NCBI GenBank assembly: GCA_022508205.1
Contig: JAFLVQ010000003.1
Coordinates: 1 to 41,408 of the forward strand
From: Spirochaetales bacterium
Lineage (GTDB): Bacteria > Spirochaetota > GWE2-31-10
DNA: 41,408 nucleotides
Direction of reading: 5' to 3'
Both the position numbers and the translations under genes were made by a program. Below the pieces are notes generated by a model. It was not told the origin of the DNA. It did no database searches and saw only the letters and a list, made by a program, of their open reading frames with translations. Below are positions 36,024 to 41,408 of the stretch, one piece after another; within the stretch, counting starts at the first letter, position 1, and each line of letters starts with the position of its first letter.

Positions 36024-38174
36024 TTACTTATCAATTAATATAATTATACTTCTCGGAGCAACTGTAATAACCGAAGTTCTCACACGTGTTTCTTTTCCCG
36101 GAGTTTTTAATCCGGCAGGGGTAGAAGTATCTACTGCCAAATGCCAATATTTTTTTGTGGCAGGTGTGGGCAGATGAAATGTTTGACTTTCCCAATGGGC
36201 GTTAATTGCAACATAAATATTATTGTCGTTTAAGTCTGCACCCGTTACAGCTTTATTACCGTTCAGCATAAAAGCTATACAGTGACTGTTTTCGCTCCAA
36301 TCCGGTTTCCCGATTTCAAAACCATGCCAACTTATGTCGGAAGAATTGTATCCGCTGGAGTTTATTCCGGTAAAGAAGCTGTTTCGCCGCAGTACGGGAT
36401 GAACTTTGCGGAATGCAATCATATTTTTGCAGAAGTTAAAAAATCTTTTGTTTTTAGTGTATAAAGACCAATCGAACCAGTTGAGCTTATTGTCGTGGCA
36501 GTATGTATTGTTATTTCCGTTTTTGGAAAATTTCACTTCGTCGCCATACAAAAACATCGGAGTTCCCTGACTTATCATTAATAATGTAAATAAATTGCGC
36601 ATCTGTTGTTCGCGCAGTTCGAGAATATTTTCATCGGTTGTAATGCCTTCTTGCCCGCAGTTCCAGCTTACATTGTTATTATTGCCGTCACGATTTCCTT
36701 CTCCGTTTTCGATGTTATGCTTTGTATTGTACGTTACGATGTCGTTCAGTGTAAAGCCGTCATGTGCAGTGATGAAATTTATACTGTGGTATGGGCAGCG
36801 GTTTTTTAATGAAAATAAGTCTGCGCTTCCGGAAAGACGCTGCGCAAGTTCTCCGACAAGATTATTGTCACCTTTTACAAAGCCGCGTACCGCGTCACGA
36901 AATTTTCCGTTCCATTCCGCCCATCCGGCAGGGAAATCTCCGACTTTGTATAATCCGGCGGCGTCCCATCCTTCGGCAATAATCTGAGCCGAACTTAAAA
37001 TAGGGTCATTGCTGATTTCATTCAAAATAGAATAATTCGGCACCCAGTTTCCGGCTTCGTCCCTCCCCAAAATTGCGGCTAAATCGAAGCGGAAGCCATC
37101 GACGTGCATGTCGACAACCCAATATCTTAAACTGTCGAGTATTAATCTTTTTACAATCGGATGATTGCAGTTCAATGTATTTCCGCAGCCGGAATAATTC
37201 TTATAATATCTGCCTTGTTCCGTCATATAATAAATTGAGTTGTCGATACCTTTGAAACAAACAGTCGGACCGTATTCGTTGCCTTCTCCCGTGTGATTGT
37301 AAACAACATCGAGAATTACACTGATTCCGGCTTTATGAAGAGCTTTTACCATTTCTTTGAACTCATACACTGCATTAAGACCGTTTTCGTTTTTTGCATA
37401 CCAACTGTCAGGCGCGAAAAATCCCAGTGAAGAATATCCCCAGAAATTGTATAAAGATTCATTTGTTATAGGGTTCTTTTTAAGATTTTCTTTGTGATTG
37501 AAATGATGCACCGGCATAAGCTCTACGGTTGTGATCCCCAGTTCTTTAAGATACGGGATTTTGTCTATTATTCCCAAATATGTTCCCGGTTCATGTTTGC
37601 CGTTTTTATCATTCAATGTAAATGCACGAATATGCATTTCGTAAATAATCGAATCTTTCATGGGAGCGGACAATGCCATGTCGCCTTCCCAATCGAAATT
37701 TTGCCCATCGACAACAACTGATTTTGCAGTAAAACCGAAATTGTTTTCTTCGCTGAAAGACAAATCACCCAGCGGACTGCCGACTTGGTACGCGAAAACT
37801 TCCTCTTTCGACCAATCGTATTTGCCGGAAATCGCTTTGGCATAAGGATCCAAAAGTAATTTATTTTTGTTAAAACGGTGACCTTCATTGTCGGGCCAAT
37901 AAGGACCGTCGATTGTATAGCCGTAACATTGACCTTCTTTTATGCCGGCAATGAATATATGCCAAATGTCGCCCGTTTTATTTATTTTGGGGTCAAGATT
38001 CAAAATATGCGAAGGTTTTGAATCGTTCGGGGTATCAAATAGTAACAATGAGACTGCCGTTGCGTTTTTAGAAAAAATGGCAAAGTTGCAGCCGTTTTGA
38101 TTAAGTTCCGCACCGAGCAAATACGGCATACCCGGTTCTGTTTTTAAAGTTCCAAACATAATGAAGTTATGCAT
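36024..38174 (-). CDS. glgX: Glycogen debranching enzyme GlgX
   Basis: GMPYLLGAELNQNGCNFAIFSKNATAVSLLLFD; VILDVVYNHTGEGNEYGPTVCFKGIDNSIYY; VDGFRFDLAAILGRD; ITAHDGFTLNDIVTYNTKHN. Start may be ATG 38159. Confidence 0.92.
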   Translation of the reverse strand: MHNFIMFGTLKTEPGMPYLLGAELNQNGCNFAIFSKNATAVSLLLFDTPNDSKPSHILNLDPKINKTGDIWHIFIAGIKEGQCYGYTIDGPYWPDNEGHRFNKNKLLLDPYAKAISGKYDWSKEEVFAYQVGSPLGDLSFSEENNFGFTAKSVVVDGQNFDWEGDMALSAPMKDSIIYEMHIRAFTLNDKNGKHEPGTYLGIIDKIPYLKELGITTVELMPVHHFNHKENLKKNPITNESLYNFWGYSSLGFFAPDSWYAKNENGLNAVYEFKEMVKALHKAGISVILDVVYNHTGEGNEYGPTVCFKGIDNSIYYMTEQGRYYKNYSGCGNTLNCNHPIVKRLILDSLRYWVVDMHVDGFRFDLAAILGRDEAGNWVPNYSILNEISNDPILSSAQIIAEGWDAAGLYKVGDFPAGWAEWNGKFRDAVRGFVKGDNNLVGELAQRLSGSADLFSLKNRCPYHSINFITAHDGFTLNDIVTYNTKHNIENGEGNRDGNNNNVSWNCGQEGITTDENILELREQQMRNLFTLLMISQGTPMFLYGDEVKFSKNGNNNTYCHDNKLNWFDWSLYTKNKRFFNFCKNMIAFRKVHPVLRRNSFFTGINSSGYNSSDISWHGFEIGKPDWSENSHCIAFMLNGNKAVTGADLNDNNIYVAINAHWESQTFHLPTPATKKYWHLAVDTSTPAGLKTPGKETRVRTSVITVAPRSIIILIDK

Positions 38175-38433
38175 TATACCTTCCTGAAATGATTAAGTTA
38201 TTAATAATAGGGTATTTCCCTAAAAAACTTATCGGCAATTATTTTAATTCGGAGGCAAAACTTTTTTTGATAGTTTGGAAGTAACTTTTTATTTTTGATT
38301 GATAATCGTGAAAGATTTAGCATAAAATCGAATTGCTTTCAATGAAATATGTAAAAAAGCTGTTTTCGTTTGTTTTTTGCTGTCTTTATGTCGAAAGCTA
38401 AATAAAATTTTGGAAAAAGGATTTTTGAAAAGT

Positions 38434-39294
38434 ATGAAGAAGACAATTTTATTTTTATCAATGCTCATATTTGGCACTGTCGTAATGTCCGCACAGACTT
38501 TGCATACAACACTTGGAGATTTGTCGGATGATGCAGTTGTGGTTGAAGTCGGAGAATACGGAGTTACGGCATTGGAACTGAAAGTTTATATGTCGGGGTA
38601 TCAATCCGTAAAGGAATGGAATAGTGAAAATATTTTGAATGTATTGAATTCAATGGTTCTTGATTTATTATTTACCAATGCCTGCCTTGACGAACAAATT
38701 ACGGTAAAGCAGTCTGAAGTTTTGTATTACACTGAATATTATTTCAATAAAATCGGTATCGATCTGAATAATGAGCAGCAGGTGCAGGCGTATTTCGATA
38801 CTACGGATCCTTATGCCGATATGGAAGATTTTTTGAATAAATCAACATTTTTTCTTTTGAAGATGAAATATTTTGCGAAAAAAAATCTTTTATCTGCGAC
38901 GAAAGTTTCGCACGTATTTTTTTCTACTCAAAAGAAAACCGCAGCAGAAAAGAAAATGGTTCAAAACAGAGTGTCTCAGGCTTTTTATGATATAGAAATG
39001 GGCGATGTGACTTTTACCGATATGTTCAGATTATATTCGGAAGATGAGAATTCAAAAAATAGTTTGGGAGACATCGGAACATGCTCTTTAAAATCGAAAA
39101 ATGACTTTATTCCCAAGAAGAGAACAGAAGACATATTGAGTGCAGGTTTGTTTGTTCCCGTGATAGTAGAAAATGCAAAAGGCTACAGCATTGTTCTAAA
39201 TACAACTTCACAATTTCCGTCTGGCAATGAACTTGATTTGGTAATACGAGGTTTGTTCGATAAATATCCGCCTAAATACCATATAAGTTTTTGA
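38434..39294 (+). CDS. Exported SurA/parvulin-like peptidyl-prolyl isomerase
   Basis: Signal peptide MKKTILFLSMLIFGTVVMSAQ; KVSHVFFSTQKKTAAEKKMVQNRVSQAFYDIEMGDVTFTDMFRLYSEDENSKNSLGDIGTCSLK. Confidence 0.75.
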   Translation: MKKTILFLSMLIFGTVVMSAQTLHTTLGDLSDDAVVVEVGEYGVTALELKVYMSGYQSVKEWNSENILNVLNSMVLDLLFTNACLDEQITVKQSEVLYYTEYYFNKIGIDLNNEQQVQAYFDTTDPYADMEDFLNKSTFFLLKMKYFAKKNLLSATKVSHVFFSTQKKTAAEKKMVQNRVSQAFYDIEMGDVTFTDMFRLYSEDENSKNSLGDIGTCSLKSKNDFIPKKRTEDILSAGLFVPVIVENAKGYSIVLNTTSQFPSGNELDLVIRGLFDKYPPKYHISF

Positions 39295-39327
39295 CAGAGA
39301 AAATATAAAAAAAAACACAAAAAACAT

Positions 39328-39356
39328 TTGACATAATTTCGATTACAGTGTATACA
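39328..39356 (+). promoter_or_regulatory. Promoter of the tRNA pair
   Basis: TTGACA, 17-nt spacer, TATACA, just upstream of tRNA-Thr. Confidence 0.75.
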
Positions 39357-39369
39357 CTAAACATCGTTT

Positions 39370-39442
39370 GCCGGCTTAGCTCAATTGGTAGAGCAGCTGA
39401 CTTGTAATCAGCAGGTTGAGGGTTCAATTCCTTTAGCCGGCT
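39370..39442 (+). tRNA. tRNA-Thr (TGT)
   Basis: Acceptor GCCGGCT/AGCCGGC, anticodon loop CTTGTAA, GGTTCAATTC T loop. Confidence 0.96.
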
Positions 39443-39455
39443 ATATTTTAAAAAA

Positions 39456-39537
<82 letters not shown>

Positions 39538-39563
39538 AGAGTCTTGTAAAGACTCTTTTTTTT
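39538..39563 (+). terminator. Rho-independent terminator after the tRNAs
   Basis: AGAGTCTT-GTA-AAGACTCT followed by T8. Confidence 0.85.
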
Positions 39564-39591
39564 TATTCTTTTCAAACTTGCGAGGCGGTAA

Positions 39592-40050
39592 ATGGTCCTT
39601 TCTGAAGCTCGGTTGGTGGAAAAATTATCAAAAAGAAAATTTACTTGTAAAAGATGTTCACGCTGCTGCCGTATTGATCCCGGAATGGTTATGCTGACAG
39701 CGGAAGATGCGGATAATGCAGCCTCACTGCTTGGTATTCCGCGAGATGTGTTTGTTGAAAAATATTGCCGCGAAATTTACAAAGACTCTAATACGTATGT
39801 AGGGCTGAAAGAAAAGCAAAACTATGACTGCATTTTTTGGGAAAAAGAAGGCTGTTCGATTTATAAAGCTCGTCCGCTGCAGTGCAGAACTTTTCCATTC
39901 TGGCCGTATCTTGTGGAAGAGGATGCGCAGTGGATTATTGAAAAAAATCGTTGTCCGGGATTGGACTCGGCTGTCGACAGCTTAAGTTTGAGTGATAAAC
40001 TTGCGTTTTATCGACAAGAAAAATGCGCAAAATATCTCGAATGGAAGTAA
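39592..40050 (+). CDS. YkgJ-family cysteine-cluster protein
   Basis: FTCKRCSRCCRIDPGMVMLT, CIFWEKEGCSIYKARPLQCRTFPFWP. Confidence 0.88.
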   Translation: MVLSEARLVEKLSKRKFTCKRCSRCCRIDPGMVMLTAEDADNAASLLGIPRDVFVEKYCREIYKDSNTYVGLKEKQNYDCIFWEKEGCSIYKARPLQCRTFPFWPYLVEEDAQWIIEKNRCPGLDSAVDSLSLSDKLAFYRQEKCAKYLEWK

Positions 40051-40093
40051 TTTATTAGATTTATTTTTTAATTCCGTATACTATTTAAAGAAC

Positions 40094-41408
40094 ATGATAA
40101 AAAATAATTTCATGACTTCCCAATTTTTTATTTACTTTTCGTCGCTGTTCTTGTTAATCGGATGTACAATTAATAATGCATGCTTTGATGAACGCGAATT
40201 TAAATCTGAATATATAAAAAATACGGATTGGACCATAATGCATTACTGCGCGGGAGATTCAAACGGACTTGCTTCGTATTTGTGCAATGATATAGAAGAA
40301 ATTATAAATGGATACAAAGGCAATTGTAATGTTTTGGTATTTATTGATGTCGGTGAATCAAATGAATATGTAATTAACGGGGAACTTTTTTCCGGGACAT
40401 GCATATTCCGTGTGGAAAAAAATAAATTGACACGCATTGATTTGCATGATGTCTGCGAAGATTTCGGAACCGCAGTCGATTCTGCCGATACTGCTGTTTT
40501 GCGGGCGTTTATTTCCTATTGCAAGAAAAATTATCCGGCAAAGTATTACGGAATGTTTTTCGGCGGTCACGGAGGCGGAGTCAGCTCGACTGTCTACTCT
40601 AATACGATTTTTAAAAATATTTTATTTGATGGTGATACAAAGCGATGGATCTGCGCTGTGGATTTGACGAATAACCTTGATGAGAGTTGCTCTGTCGATT
40701 TTCTCGGAATAGATCTTTGCTATATGGGAAATACTGAATTTTTATACCAAATCAGAAAAGGAAACGGAGGATTTTCAGCTGATTATGTAACTGCTTCCGC
40801 GCCCGAAGTTTGGGGAGAGGGATTGAACTACAGCTGTATTTATGGAAGTTTTACAAACGGAATTATGCCAAAGGAATTGGCTTGTCTCGTAGTAACATGT
40901 CAGAATGTATATACGTATATGCAAAGCAGTTCTAAACCCCAAGCTCGTAGGCAGTCACTTGCCGCTTATGATTTGTCCAAAATTGATAATTTAAAGCAAA
41001 GATTCGATGCATTTTGCAATGTAATGACTGATAAAAAAGCAATTGCCGAATGTATTCGCGGGAAATTGGGAGAAAAAAGTCAAAATGATATAACCCATTA
41101 TTTTTCATCAAACCGCATTAACGACTGGAAATGTTATCCTTATTTTGATTTGTACGATTTTGTCCGTCAGCTTGGAGAAACAGATGAGTCGCTGAAAAAA
41201 TCGGCAGAAGAAGTCTGCGAAGCAATAGATGAACTGATTTTGGATTCGTTTGGGCGAAGTTTTTATTCCAGATTCGATCCGGGCAAAATGGGACTTTCGA
41301 TTTTTTATCCGGATTTTTCGATTTCCGGCTGGGATTACATGATGTGGAATCAAATTTCATCATCGGGAAATGAATGTTACGGCAAATTATCATGGTGTAC
41401 TGATAATG
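40094..41408 (+). CDS. Clostripain (peptidase C11) family lipoprotein, 3' end outside window
   Basis: My own translation of frame 40094: MIKNNFMTSQFFIYFSSLFLLIGCTINN (lipobox LIGC); YYGMFFGGHGGGVSS (His) and SVDFLGIDLCYMGNTEF (Cys); open to the window edge; absent from the ORF track. Confidence 0.82.
   Translation, partial: MIKNNFMTSQFFIYFSSLFLLIGCTINNACFDEREFKSEYIKNTDWTIMHYCAGDSNGLASYLCNDIEEIINGYKGNCNVLVFIDVGESNEYVINGELFSGTCIFRVEKNKLTRIDLHDVCEDFGTAVDSADTAVLRAFISYCKKNYPAKYYGMFFGGHGGGVSSTVYSNTIFKNILFDGDTKRWICAVDLTNNLDESCSVDFLGIDLCYMGNTEFLYQIRKGNGGFSADYVTASAPEVWGEGLNYSCIYGSFTNGIMPKELACLVVTCQNVYTYMQSSSKPQARRQSLAAYDLSKIDNLKQRFDAFCNVMTDKKAIAECIRGKLGEKSQNDITHYFSSNRINDWKCYPYFDLYDFVRQLGETDESLKKSAEEVCEAIDELILDSFGRSFYSRFDPGKMGLSIFYPDFSISGWDYMMWNQISSSGNECYGKLSWCTDN

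Noticed and set aside
41108-41393. Minus-strand ORFs at the right edge
   Set aside because: Antisense to the clostripain-family frame, which has coherent catalytic motifs.

Overview
The window looks like a spirochaete, probably Treponema-like, chromosome segment. This is judged from protein content and gene order only; no search was run. Left to right it holds: hflK (5' truncated by the window edge) and hflC; a NYN/OST-HTH putative RNase; a single ORF fusing GatA amidase to an archaeal-type aspartyl-tRNA synthetase; tyrS; an ldhA-like D-2-hydroxyacid dehydrogenase; an amino-acid ABC transporter; an exported TPR/DxDxDG-repeat protein, an HtrA-like lipoprotein protease and a CPBP protease; a TrmB-type regulator; an mcsA-mcsB-clpC-TPR operon; an adenosine-specific kinase; a YgiQ radical SAM protein; an aminotransferase; a small lipoprotein with a poly-T promoter spacer; a MerR regulator, a YczE-like membrane protein and a run of mostly exported redox-type genes; a frameshifted CatB/Vat-like acetyltransferase; a truncated flavodoxin; tmk; glgX; a SurA/parvulin-like protein; tRNA-Thr and tRNA-Tyr; a YkgJ-type protein; and a clostripain-family lipoprotein that runs off the window and is absent from the ORF track. 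Best leads: (1) the GatA-AspRS fusion; (2) an McsB homologue that has lost its catalytic motifs but stays between mcsA and clpC; (3) an exported flavodoxin/cupin/CMD/hydrolase/DUF4405-like cluster behind a MerR-type 19-bp-spacer promoter; (4) a T16 tract in the -35/-10 spacer of a lipoprotein promoter; (5) a family of about five short palindromic repeats bracketing small gene cassettes; (6) a decayed XRE regulator in an unannotated gap.
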